DNA from: JAGNLM01 sp964439835
GTDB lineage: Bacteria > Pseudomonadota > Gammaproteobacteria > JAABTG01
DNA length: 64,000 bases
Reading direction: 5' to 3'
NCBI GenBank assembly: GCA_964439835.1
Contig: CAYTPQ010000014.1
Location: forward strand, 1-64,000
In this document: piece after piece, positions 34,255 to 42,308 of the stretch
How the letters are laid out: each line of letters opens with the position of its first letter
Numbering within the stretch: the first letter of the stretch is position 1
The notes under the pieces: generated by a model
Told to the model about the DNA's origin: nothing
Database searches by the model: none
Seen by the model: only the letters and a program-made list of their open reading frames with translations
Made by a program: the position numbers and the translations under genes

Positions 34255-34458
34255 TCACGCCATCCCGTACTTGCGACGGAACTTATCCACCCGGCCCGCC
34301 GTGTCCATGATCTTTTGCTGACCGGTGAAGAAGGGGTGGCACTTCGAGCAGACGTCGATGTGCAGGTCGCGTGCCGCGGTCGAACGGGTCTTGAAGGTGT
34401 TCCCGCAGCTGCAGGTCACGTTGATCTCGGCGTACTTCGGGTGAATGTCGGGCTTCAT
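34255..34458 (-). CDS. rpmE: 50S ribosomal protein L31, zinc type
   Basis: A 67-residue ribosomal protein of the large subunit. It starts MKPDIHPKY and has the four zinc cysteines C16, C18, C37 and C40, so it is the zinc-containing (C+) form rather than the zinc-free paralogue RpmE2. GGAGG precedes the ATG at 34458. It has its own promoter and terminator and is monocistronic. Confidence 0.97.
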   Translation of the reverse strand: MKPDIHPKYAEINVTCSCGNTFKTRSTAARDLHIDVCSKCHPFFTGQQKIMDTAGRVDKFRRKYGMA

Positions 34459-34515
34459 GGGAATCCTCCGGGCGCGACGCCCCCGGAGGGCGTGGCGGCC
34501 AATCGCGAACGCGGA

Positions 34516-34544
34516 AAGATACGGAATCCCGCCCTGCAGTTCAA
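34516..34544 (-). promoter_or_regulatory. Sigma70-type promoter of rpmE
   Basis: On the minus strand TTGAAC (34544-34539) is followed after 17 bp by TATCTT (34521-34516). The -35 overlaps the stop codon of the upstream DUF3135 gene. The leader to rpmE is about 50 nt and contains a CGCC-rich stem. Confidence 0.6.
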
Positions 34545-34918
34545 GACGAAGGGTCGAGTTCGTCGCGGGGCGACCGCTCCGCCGGCGGACGGAAGGGGAC
34601 GACCCGGTTGCGGCCGGGGGGAGGCTGCGGCGAGACGCCGGCGGGGAGATCGAGGGCCTGTAGGTGCGCCAGCAGCCCGTGCTCGCCGGTCACCCGCTCC
34701 CACATCATGCTGGACAGCTTCAGGCAAGCCGCCAGGGGGGTGCGGGAGAGCCGGCGCACCTGCTCCACCCGCCATTGCAGGGCCTCCAGGCGGGGTCGCT
34801 GCCCGGCGGGGGCGGCCTCGATCAGCTGGCCAATGAGCCGAGCGCGCTCGCGCTCGAAGGCGGCCGGGTCCTCCCGCGCCAGGCGGGCCCAGCCCGCGAA
34901 GTCGAAGCCCTCGAGCAC
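34541..34918 (-). CDS. DUF3135 domain protein
   Basis: A 125-residue soluble protein of unknown function. The conserved DUF3135 part is FDFAGWARLAREDPAAFERE through RLSRTPLAACLKLSSMMW, a helical small domain found mainly in gammaproteobacteria. The C-terminal about 40 residues are Pro/Arg-rich and probably disordered. The GTG at 34918 with GGGAGG just upstream is the likely start, 11 bp after the ubiD stop, suggesting cotranscription with ubiD. No role can be assigned from the sequence. Confidence 0.78.
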   Translation of the reverse strand: MLEGFDFAGWARLAREDPAAFERERARLIGQLIEAAPAGQRPRLEALQWRVEQVRRLSRTPLAACLKLSSMMWERVTGEHGLLAHLQALDLPAGVSPQPPPGRNRVVPFRPPAERSPRDELDPSS

Positions 34919-34929
34919 CCCCGCCTCCC

Positions 34930-36399
34930 TCAGCCGGGTAGCCCCAGGCTGGCCCACAGGGCGTCGACCCGCTTGCGGACCTCCGCGTCCATGACGATCG
35001 GTCGGCCCCAGGGCCGGCTGGTCTCGCCCGGCCACTTCTGGGTGGCGTCGATCCCCATCTTCGACCCCAGCCCCGAGACGGGGGAGGCGAAGTCCAGGTA
35101 GTCGATGGGCGTGTTTTCCACCATCACCGTGTCGCGCGCCGGGTCGACCCGGGTGGTCAGGGCCCAGATCACGTCGGTCCAGGAGCGGGCGTTCACGTCG
35201 TCGTCGGTCACCAGCACGAACTTGGTGTACATGAACTGGCGCAGGAAAGACCACACCCCGAACATCACCCGCTTGGCGTGCCCCGGGTACTGCTTCTTCA
35301 TGGTCACCACCGCCATCCGGTAGGAGCAGCCCTCCGGCGGCAGGTAGAAGTCCGTGATCTCCGGAAACTGCTTCTGCAGGATCGGGACGAAGACCTCGTT
35401 CAGCGCCACCCCCAGCACCGCCGGCTCGTCGGGCGGGCGCCCCGTATAGGTGGAGTGGTAGATCGGGTCCGAGCGGTGGGTGATGCGCTCGATGGTGAAG
35501 ACGGGGAAGCGCTCGACCTCGTTGTAGTACCCGGTGTGGTCGCCGAACGGCCCCTCGGGGGCCTCGTCGCCGGGGTTGAGGTACCCCTCGAGCACGATCT
35601 CGGCGCTGGAGGGCACCTGGAGGTCGTGGGTGATGCAGCGCACGAGCTCGGTCCGCGCCCCCCGCAGCAGGCCGGCGAAGGCGTACTCCGAGAGCGTGTC
35701 CGGCACCGGCGTGACCGCGGCCAGGATGGTCGCCGGGTCGGCGCCGAGGGCGACGGCGACCGGGAACGGCTGCCCGGGGTGGGCCGCTTGCCAGTCGCGG
35801 TAGTCCAGGGCCCCGCCGCGGTGGGCGAGCCAGCGCATGATCACCCGGTTGCGGCCGATCACCTGCTGGCGGTAGATGCCCATGTTCTGCCGCGGCCGGT
35901 GCGGCCCGCGGGTCACCACCAGGGCCCAGGTGATGAGCGGGCCGGCGTCGCCGGGCCAGCAGGTCTGCACCGGCAGCCGGGACAGGTCTACCGCGTCGCC
36001 CTCCAGCACATGCTCCTGGCAGGAGGCGTAGCCCACCACCTTCGGCGCCATGTTGAGCACCTGGCGGAAGATCGGGAGCTTCTCCCAGGCGTCGCGCATG
36101 CCGCGCGGGGGCTCGGGCTCCTTCAGGAAGGCGAGCAGCCGGCCCACCTCGCGCAGGCCCTCGACCGACTCCTGCCCCATGCCGAGGGCGACCCGCCTGG
36201 GAGTGCCGAACAGGTTCCCCAGCACGGGCACGGCGTGGCCCTTCGGCCGCTCGAACAGCACGGCTGGGCCGCCGGCGCGCAGGGTGCGGTCGCAGACCTC
36301 GGTCATCTCCAGGTAAGGGTCGACCTCGACCTGGATCCGCTTGAGCTCGCCCATGGCCTCGAGCCGCGCGACGAAGTCCCTCAGGTCCCGGTACTGCAC
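34930..36399 (-). CDS. ubiD: UbiD 4-hydroxy-3-polyprenylbenzoate decarboxylase
   Basis: A 489-residue prenylated-FMN-dependent decarboxylase that removes the carboxyl group from polyprenyl-4-hydroxybenzoate in ubiquinone synthesis. The cofactor region MGIYRQQVIGRNRVIMRW and the conserved EGPFGDHTGYYNE are present. Length matches E. coli UbiD (497). It needs the prenyltransferase UbiX, not seen here. The start is the GTG at 36399 (MQYRDLRDFV), 13 bp after xthA; the open frame further upstream belongs to the shadow of xthA. Confidence 0.97.
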   Translation of the reverse strand: MQYRDLRDFVARLEAMGELKRIQVEVDPYLEMTEVCDRTLRAGGPAVLFERPKGHAVPVLGNLFGTPRRVALGMGQESVEGLREVGRLLAFLKEPEPPRGMRDAWEKLPIFRQVLNMAPKVVGYASCQEHVLEGDAVDLSRLPVQTCWPGDAGPLITWALVVTRGPHRPRQNMGIYRQQVIGRNRVIMRWLAHRGGALDYRDWQAAHPGQPFPVAVALGADPATILAAVTPVPDTLSEYAFAGLLRGARTELVRCITHDLQVPSSAEIVLEGYLNPGDEAPEGPFGDHTGYYNEVERFPVFTIERITHRSDPIYHSTYTGRPPDEPAVLGVALNEVFVPILQKQFPEITDFYLPPEGCSYRMAVVTMKKQYPGHAKRVMFGVWSFLRQFMYTKFVLVTDDDVNARSWTDVIWALTTRVDPARDTVMVENTPIDYLDFASPVSGLGSKMGIDATQKWPGETSRPWGRPIVMDAEVRKRVDALWASLGLPG

Positions 36400-36412
36400 G
36401 GTTCTGTGCCTC

Positions 36413-37180
36413 TCAGTCCTCGAAGGTCGCGACCACGGGCGCGTGGTCGGACGGACGCTCCAGCGCGCGCGGGCCGCGGTCGATGGTGCAGGCCGTGCAG
36501 CGCTTCGCCAGCGCCTCGCTGGCCAAAACCAGGTCGATCCGCAGGCCGAGGTTGCGCCGGAACGAACCCTGGCGGTAGTCCCACCAGCTGTAGCTCTTCT
36601 CCGGTTGGTCAAACAGCCGGAAGCAGTCGGTGAGCCCGGTTGCCAGCAGTCCCTGAAGGGCCTCGCGCTCGGGGGTGCTGCAGTGGATGTGCTCGCGCCA
36701 GCCCTCGGGGTCGAAGACGTCCCGGTCCTCGGGGGCGACGTTGAAGTCCCCGACCACGACGAGGTGCGGGTACCGGGCCAGCTCCGCGCGCACGTGCTCG
36801 GCCACCCGGGCGAGCCAGTGGAGCTTGTAGGCGTAGCGCTCGGAGCCGACCTCCTGGCCGTTGACCACGTAGAGGTTGATGAGCCGCAGGTCGCCCAGGG
36901 TCGCCGCCAGGATGCGGCGGTCCGGGTCCTCCAGGCCGGGGATGTCGGTCAGCACCTCGGCCGCCTCCGTCCGCGAGAGGATGGCCACCCCGTTGTAGGC
37001 CTTCTGGCCGGCGAACACGGCCCGATACCCGGCCTGAACGAAGTCCTGCACCGGGAACTGGTCGTCGGTGAGCTTGGTCTCCTGCAGGGCCAGCGCGTCG
37101 GGGGACTCGGCCGCCAGCCAGTCCAGCACGTGCGGCAGGCGGACCTTCAGGCTGTTCACGTTCCAGGTCGCGATCTTCAC
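36413..37180 (-). CDS. xthA: Exodeoxyribonuclease III
   Basis: A 255-residue endonuclease/exonuclease/phosphatase-fold enzyme that cleaves abasic sites and removes 3' blocking groups in base excision repair. Motifs: KIATWNVNSLKVRLPH at the N-terminus, ALQETKL with the metal Glu, VVVGDFNVAP, and the terminal SDHAPVVATFE. The GTG at 37180 gives MKIATWNVNSL as in relatives; a GTG at 37189 overlapping the prlC stop (GTGA) is a possible coupled start. It lies between prlC and ubiD. Confidence 0.96.
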   Translation of the reverse strand: MKIATWNVNSLKVRLPHVLDWLAAESPDALALQETKLTDDQFPVQDFVQAGYRAVFAGQKAYNGVAILSRTEAAEVLTDIPGLEDPDRRILAATLGDLRLINLYVVNGQEVGSERYAYKLHWLARVAEHVRAELARYPHLVVVGDFNVAPEDRDVFDPEGWREHIHCSTPEREALQGLLATGLTDCFRLFDQPEKSYSWWDYRQGSFRRNLGLRIDLVLASEALAKRCTACTIDRGPRALERPSDHAPVVATFED

Positions 37181-37185
37181 GGGCG

Positions 37186-39243
37186 TCACGCGGCGCGCGC
37201 CGGCTCGATGCCGTTGTGGCGGAGCAGCGCGTCGACGCGCGGCTCGCGGCCCCGAAAGGCGACGAACAGCTCCATCGGCTCGCGGCTCCCGCCCCGCTCC
37301 AGCACCTGCTCCAGGAAGGACCGCCCGGTGGCGGGGTTGAGCACGCCCTCCTCCTCGAAGCGCGAGAAGGCGTCGCTGGAGAGGACCTCCGCCCACTTGT
37401 AGCTGTAGTAGCCTGCGGCGTAACCGCCCGCGAAGACGTGGGTGAAGCCGTGGGGGAAGCGGTTCCAGACGGGCGGGCGGACCACCGCCACCTCCTCGCG
37501 GACCTCTTCCAGCCGCTCCAGCACCCGGGCGCCGTGCGCGGGGTCGTACTCGGCGTGCAGGCGGAAGTCGAAGAGCGCGAACTCGAGCTGGCGGACCATC
37601 TGCAGGCCAGCGTGGAAGTTCCTCGCCGCGCGCATCTTCTCCAGCAGCTCGCCGGGCAGCGGGGCGCCGGTGGCGTGGTGGCGGGCGAACAGCGCGATCG
37701 CCTCGGGCTCCCAGCACCAGTTCTCCATCAGCTGGCTCGGCAGCTCGACCGCGTCCCAGGCGACTCCGTTGATGCCCGCCACGCTCGGCTCGTCCACGCG
37801 GGTCAGCAGGTGGTGCAGGCCGTGGCCGAACTCGTGGAAGAGCGTCGTCACCTCCTGGTGGGTCAGGAGCGACGGGCGCTCGCCGACGGGCGGCGAGAAG
37901 TTGCACACCAGATAGGCGACCGGGTGGTAGAGGCGCTCCCGGGTACGGGCGCGGCCGATGCAGGACCCCATCCAGGCGCCGCCCCGCTTGCGGGGCCTCG
38001 CGTAGGGGTCCAGATAGAACTCGCCGCGCAGCTCGCCCGCCCCGTCGCGGACCTCGTAGAAGGTGACGTCCGGGTGCCAGGCGTCTACGCCGTCGCGCCG
38101 AGTGATGGACAGCCCGAACAGGCGCTCGGCGACGCCGAACAGCCCTGCCAGCACGGCCGGCAGCGGGAAGTAGGGCCGCAGCTCCTCCTGGGAGAAGGCG
38201 TAGCGCTCTTCGCGCAGGCGCTCGGCGTAGAACGGCACGTCCCAGGACTCCAGGCGCTCCAGGCCGTCGCGCCGGCGGGCGTAGTCCGTGAGCTCGCCCA
38301 GCTCGCGCCGGGCCACCGGGCGGGCGTGGGCCGCCAGGTCGCGCAGGAACTCCAGCACCTGTTCGGGGGAGTGCGCCATGCGCTTGGCCAGGGCGTAATG
38401 GGCGTAGCTGGGGTAGCCGACCAGGCCCGCCATCTCGTGGCGCAGGCGCAGGATGTCCTCCATCAGCGGCCCGTTGTCCCACTGGCCGGCGCGCGGCCCC
38501 TGGTCCGAGGCCCGGGTGGCGTAGGCGGTGTAGAGTGCTTCGCGCAGCGAGCGGTCGCGGGCGTGGGTCAGGACCGGCAGGTAGGAGGGCATATCCAGCG
38601 TCAGCACCCAGCCGTCCAGGCCCCGGCCCTGGGCGGTCTGGCGGGCGAGCGCCAGGGCGGTCTCGGGCAGACCCTCGAGCCGCGCGCCATCGGTGAGGTG
38701 CAGGTCCCAGCCGTGGGTCGCGTCGAGGACGTTCTGGGCGAAGCGGTTGGTCAGGGTGGCGAGCTCCGAGGCGATGGCCCGGAACCGCTCCCGCTCGGCG
38801 GCCGGCAGGTCGACGCCGGCCAAATGGAAGTCCTTCAGGGCCTCGTCGACGATGCGCTGGCGGGTGGCGTCGAGGCCCTGGTACTCCCGGCCCTCGCGCA
38901 GGGCCCTGTAGGCGCGGTCCAGGTCTGCGTTTTGGCCGATCTCGGTCCAGAAGTCGGAGAGCTTGGGCAGGCAGGCGTCGTGGGCCCGGCGCAGGGCCTC
39001 CTCGTCGGCTACCGCGTTCAGGTGCTCGACGGGGGCCCAGGTGCGGCCGATGCGGTGCTGCAGGTCCTCCAGCGGGGCCACCAGCCCCTCCCACGTCTCC
39101 TGCGCCGAGGGGCCGGTCAGGCCGGCGACCGTCGCGCGGGCCTCGGCGAGCACCGTATCGATGGCCGGCTCCACGTGCTCGGGGCGGATCCGGGAGAAGG
39201 GCGGCAGGCCCTCCATGGTCAGCAGGGGATTCGGCGCGGTCAC
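37186..39243 (-). CDS. prlC: Oligopeptidase A (M3 metallopeptidase)
   Basis: A 685-residue cytoplasmic zinc peptidase that degrades short peptides, including cleaved signal peptides. The zinc site HEFGH is at 470-474 (FHEFGHGLHHLLT), and the conserved region YLDPYARPRKRGGAWM lies about 75 residues before it. The N-terminus begins NPLL..EGLPPFSRIRPEHV, typical of OpdA. Length matches E. coli (680). First gene of a prlC-xthA-ubiD-DUF3135 run. Confidence 0.97.
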   Translation of the reverse strand: MTAPNPLLTMEGLPPFSRIRPEHVEPAIDTVLAEARATVAGLTGPSAQETWEGLVAPLEDLQHRIGRTWAPVEHLNAVADEEALRRAHDACLPKLSDFWTEIGQNADLDRAYRALREGREYQGLDATRQRIVDEALKDFHLAGVDLPAAERERFRAIASELATLTNRFAQNVLDATHGWDLHLTDGARLEGLPETALALARQTAQGRGLDGWVLTLDMPSYLPVLTHARDRSLREALYTAYATRASDQGPRAGQWDNGPLMEDILRLRHEMAGLVGYPSYAHYALAKRMAHSPEQVLEFLRDLAAHARPVARRELGELTDYARRRDGLERLESWDVPFYAERLREERYAFSQEELRPYFPLPAVLAGLFGVAERLFGLSITRRDGVDAWHPDVTFYEVRDGAGELRGEFYLDPYARPRKRGGAWMGSCIGRARTRERLYHPVAYLVCNFSPPVGERPSLLTHQEVTTLFHEFGHGLHHLLTRVDEPSVAGINGVAWDAVELPSQLMENWCWEPEAIALFARHHATGAPLPGELLEKMRAARNFHAGLQMVRQLEFALFDFRLHAEYDPAHGARVLERLEEVREEVAVVRPPVWNRFPHGFTHVFAGGYAAGYYSYKWAEVLSSDAFSRFEEEGVLNPATGRSFLEQVLERGGSREPMELFVAFRGREPRVDALLRHNGIEPARAA

Positions 39244-39340
39244 CGGCGGGCCTCGCGGGGGCGGGGGTCAGGCCACAGGATAGACGGGCCGCTTCCGGGG
39301 GGTAAACAGCCAGACGCGGGGGTTGGCGCCGGTGCTACCA

Positions 39341-39433
39341 GGATCACCGCGGAGGCGCAGAGGCGCAGAGGGAAGGGATAGATAAAGCGCTTGTAAACGC
39401 AACCTCTGCGTCTCCGCGCCTCTGCGGTGATCC
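39341..39433. repeat. Inverted CGCAGAG module 6
   Basis: Arms 39341-39371 (GGATCACCGCGGAGGCGCAG...) and 39403-39433 match over 31 bp with few mismatches and enclose about 31 bp. It ends 13 bp before the stop of the GIDE-domain gene. Confidence 0.85.
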
Positions 39434-39445
39434 TGCGCTACTGGC

Positions 39446-40390
39446 TCAGGCGATGCTGGCCAGCCCGGCGACCAGCAGGGCGGCGGCGGTCGCGCCGAAG
39501 AACAGGGCGAGGCGGGCGAGGGCGCTCCAGCGGTAGCGGCGGGCGAGGTCGTCCTGGCGCACGGCCGCGAGGAGAAACGGGCCGCCCGGTGCCGGGGGTG
39601 CGGCCAGCACCGTGACCCCCGGACTCGCCGCCCGCTCCGTCCGCCGGCGCCGGACCTCGGACTCGGCGGCCTTGCGCGCGGCGTCCCACTCGGCGGGGTC
39701 CACCTGACCGTCGCCGTTGGCGTCGAAGCCGCGCATGCGGGCGGGATCCCGCTTCCACGCGGCGAGCAGGGCGCGGACGTCTTCCCGGGCCGGCACCTGG
39801 TCCGCCGGCCCCCCGACCGTGCGCAGCATGCCGACCGCGTGCAGCGGGTCGCCCGGGCGGATCAGCTCTTCCCGGTAGCGGTAACGTCCTCCGAACAGGG
39901 AGAAGCGCCATCCCGGCGGCGGCGGTCCGCCGGGGCGTCGGGCGATCCCGTACCAGACCTGGCGGAGTCCGGGCGTCACCTCGGCGTGGTCCGGGTCGAC
40001 GACGCACTCGCCGCTCTCGTCGACCAGCCGGAACAGGGCGTCGCTGACTCCGCCCTCCAGGGTCTTCCACTCCCGGCGCCCATTGGACGCGTCCCGGCTG
40101 CGCTCGTCGACCCGGTAGCGGTACCAGGCGCATGGCCGGCCCGAGAGCGGCGCCAGCAGCGGCTCCCCGGGGAGCAGCTCGGCGGTGCCCGCGAGCTCCA
40201 CGTAGCCCTGGGCCGCCGAGCGCACCAGGGACGTGGGGACGTCCTCGACCAGCCGTGCCCTCCGCAGTGCCCGGAAGGCCCCGAAGAAGGCCCAGAGGGC
40301 GAATGCGGCCAGGAAGGCAGTGAAGGCCCAGGCGGCTGCCGGCGGGAGCCCCGCCGCCGCGCCACCCAGCCCGAGGACCGTGTTGCTCAC
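39446..40390 (-). CDS. GIDE-domain membrane protein with EF-hand-like motif
   Basis: A 314-residue protein with an N-terminal membrane helix (about 19-40) and a C-terminal one (about 290-312). Between them is a GIDE-type domain (AQGYVELAGTAELL, PLSGRPCAWYRYRV, REELIRPGDPLHAVG), the fold found in eukaryotic MUL1-like E3 ligases and in bacterial proteins of unknown role. An insertion at 223-234 (DANGDGQVDPAEW) is a textbook calcium EF-hand loop. There is no RING domain. It precedes or follows lemA in many bacteria, as here, suggesting a shared membrane-associated function. Function is unknown. Confidence 0.78.
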   Translation of the reverse strand: MSNTVLGLGGAAAGLPPAAAWAFTAFLAAFALWAFFGAFRALRRARLVEDVPTSLVRSAAQGYVELAGTAELLPGEPLLAPLSGRPCAWYRYRVDERSRDASNGRREWKTLEGGVSDALFRLVDESGECVVDPDHAEVTPGLRQVWYGIARRPGGPPPPGWRFSLFGGRYRYREELIRPGDPLHAVGMLRTVGGPADQVPAREDVRALLAAWKRDPARMRGFDANGDGQVDPAEWDAARKAAESEVRRRRTERAASPGVTVLAAPPAPGGPFLLAAVRQDDLARRYRWSALARLALFFGATAAALLVAGLASIA

Positions 40391-40405
40391 TGTGGACTCG
40401 ACGTG

Positions 40406-40519
40406 TCAGGGAAGCTCTGCACAGGTCCCCGTTCGTCATTCCGGCAAGAGCCGGAATCCAGGGTAATCAGCGATCTGGACCCAGGCCCCCGCCGGGGTGA
40501 CGGGTTCAGCAGAGGCTTC
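40406..40519. repeat. CGTCATTCCGGC module with terminal inverted repeats, copy 2
   Basis: GAAGCTCTGC (40411-40420) at one end and GCAGAGGCTTC (40509-40519) at the other are near-inverted ends. Inside are two hairpins: GTCATTCCGGC/GCCGGAATCCA and CCCCCGCCGGGG-containing TGGACCCAGG...GGTGACGG. Same layout as the modules at 43987 and 45413. Confidence 0.7.
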
Positions 40520-40525
40520 GTATTC

Positions 40526-41110
40526 TCAACTGAACAGGGCGCGCAGGTTGGGGTCGGCCTTCTCCTCGGCCGTGAACTCCAGCAGCGGGAGGTGCCCGAA
40601 CCGGAACACGCGGGCCACGAGCAGGTCCGGGAACTGGTCGACGCGGACGTTATTGAGATTCACCGTCTCGTTGTAGAGCTCGCGCCGGTCCGCGATGTCG
40701 TTCTCTAGCCCGGTCACCCGGGCCTGCAGGTGCTGGAAGTTCTCGTTGGCCTTGAGCTCGGGGTAGGCCTCGACCACCGCGAACAGGTTCATCAGCCCCG
40801 CCCTTAGCTGTCCCTCCGCCTGACCCAGCGCGGGAATGTCACCCCGGGACTGGGCCGAGGAGACCGCCGAGCGCGCCTTCATCACCCGCTCCAGGGTCTC
40901 GGTCTCGAAACGCATGTACTGGCGGCAGGCCTCGACCAGCTTCGGCAGCTCGTCGTGGCGCTGCTTGAGCAGCACGTCGATGTTCGACCAGGCCTTGGCC
41001 ACGCCGTGCTTGAGCGCGACCAGGTTGTTGTAGATGAGCACGCCGTAGGCGGCCAGAACGGCGGCCGCGGCGATCGCCAGATAGGTGGTCATGTCGAAGT
41101 CGAGATTCAC
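40526..41110 (-). CDS. lemA: LemA family protein
   Basis: A 194-residue LemA protein with one N-terminal membrane helix (about 8-27) and a helical cytoplasmic or periplasmic body. Family markers are YNNLVALKHGVAKAWSNIDV, LLKQRHDELPKLVEACRQYM and YNETVNLNNVRVDQFPDLLVA. LemA is widespread and its function is not established; it is often beside TPM-domain or GIDE proteins. The first ATG (41110) and a second at 41092 are both possible. The gene precedes the GIDE/EF-hand gene, with a REP module between. Confidence 0.93.
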   Translation of the reverse strand: MNLDFDMTTYLAIAAAAVLAAYGVLIYNNLVALKHGVAKAWSNIDVLLKQRHDELPKLVEACRQYMRFETETLERVMKARSAVSSAQSRGDIPALGQAEGQLRAGLMNLFAVVEAYPELKANENFQHLQARVTGLENDIADRRELYNETVNLNNVRVDQFPDLLVARVFRFGHLPLLEFTAEEKADPNLRALFS

Positions 41111-41237
41111 GCCCGAGTCCTCCTGCCGAGTGTAACCGCCGCCCTGCCGGGCCGCCCGAACCGGCTTAGCGACCCGCGTGCCGGCCGCTGTAGCGGGGCC
41201 CCGCCGGGCTGCCGGCGAATCCCTATTGATCGCTATG

Positions 41238-41256
41238 ACTGAGAACCATTATCATT
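41238..41256. promoter_or_regulatory. Fur box upstream of the iron transporter
   Basis: TGAGAACCATTATCA (41240-41254) matches the 7-1-7 Fur consensus TGATAATnATTATCA at 12 of 14 informative positions. It lies about 50 bp before the iron-binding protein gene, so iron-replete repression by Fur is expected. Confidence 0.8.
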
Positions 41257-41305
41257 CCTCTCACGCGACGCCCGACGCGCGGCTCGGGTACCGAAGGACA
41301 TCACG

Positions 41306-42298
41306 ATGCGCAGGATCCTCGCCTTTCTGACCCTGGCCGTATTCGCCGCCCCGACCCTGGCGGCCGACCCGGTCGTCGTGTACTCGGCCCGCAAGGACCA
41401 CCTGGTCAAGCCGCTGTTCGACGCCTTCACCAAAGAGACCGGCATCCCGGTGCAGTTCATCACCGACAAGGAGGGCCCGCTGCTGGAGCGGCTGAAGGCC
41501 GAGGGCCGGAACACCTCCGCCGACATGCTGATCACGGTCGACGCCGGCAACCTCTGGGCCGCGGCTGAAGCGGGTGTGCTGGCGCCGGTGAAGTCGGAGG
41601 CCCTGGAGAAGGCGATCCCGGCCAACCTGCGCGACCCCGACGGCCGCTGGTTCGGGCTCTCGGTGCGCGCGCGCACCCTCGTCTACCACCCCGATCGGGT
41701 GAAGCCGGGCGAGCTCAGTACCTACGAGGCGCTGGCCGACCCGCAGTGGAAGGGCCGGCTCTGCCTGCGCACCTCGAAGAAGGTCTACAACCAGTCGCTG
41801 GTAGCGGCCATGAGCCACCGCTTGGGCGAGGCCGAGACCGAGCGCGTTGTGCGCGGCTGGGTGGCGAACCTGGCGGCCGAGCCCTTCGCGGACGACACCA
41901 AGGTGCTGGAGGCCCTGTCGGCCGGCGTCTGCGACGTCGGCATCCTCAACACCTACTATTACGGGCGTTACGTGCAGGACAGGCCGGGTGAGAAGCTCAA
42001 GATCTTCTGGCCGAACCAGCAGGCGGGCGGGGTCCACGTCAACGTCTCCGGCGCCGGCGTGACCCGTCACGCCCGCCACGGGGAATCCGCCCAGAGGCTG
42101 TTGGAGTGGCTGGCGAGCCCGAAGGCGCAGGGCCTGTTCGCGAGCCTCAACCTGGAGTACCCGGCCAGCCCGGCGGTGGCGCCGGACCCGGTGGTGGCCG
42201 CCTGGGGGACCTTCAAGCCCGACCCCATGAACGTGGTCGAGGAGGGCAAGCTGCAGGCGAAGGCCGTCATGCTGATGGACCGGGCCGGCTACCGGTGA
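41306..42298 (+). CDS. fbpA: Fe(3+) ABC transporter periplasmic binding protein
   Basis: A 330-residue periplasmic iron-binding protein of the FbpA/FutA family. A signal peptide ends at about residue 19 (TLAA). The mature start DPVVVYSARKDHLVKPL is typical, and the iron ligands include the tyrosine cluster Y217-Y219 (NTYYYGRY). It hands ferric iron to the membrane permease encoded 10 bp downstream. The Fur box directly upstream supports ferric iron as ligand. Confidence 0.93.
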   Translation: MRRILAFLTLAVFAAPTLAADPVVVYSARKDHLVKPLFDAFTKETGIPVQFITDKEGPLLERLKAEGRNTSADMLITVDAGNLWAAAEAGVLAPVKSEALEKAIPANLRDPDGRWFGLSVRARTLVYHPDRVKPGELSTYEALADPQWKGRLCLRTSKKVYNQSLVAAMSHRLGEAETERVVRGWVANLAAEPFADDTKVLEALSAGVCDVGILNTYYYGRYVQDRPGEKLKIFWPNQQAGGVHVNVSGAGVTRHARHGESAQRLLEWLASPKAQGLFASLNLEYPASPAVAPDPVVAAWGTFKPDPMNVVEEGKLQAKAVMLMDRAGYR

Positions 42299-42308
42299 GG
42301 CGGCGGGC

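Noticed and set aside
36400..36612. N-terminal extension of ubiD
   Set aside because: It overlaps xthA in another frame and is not homologous; the GTG at 36399 gives the canonical start.
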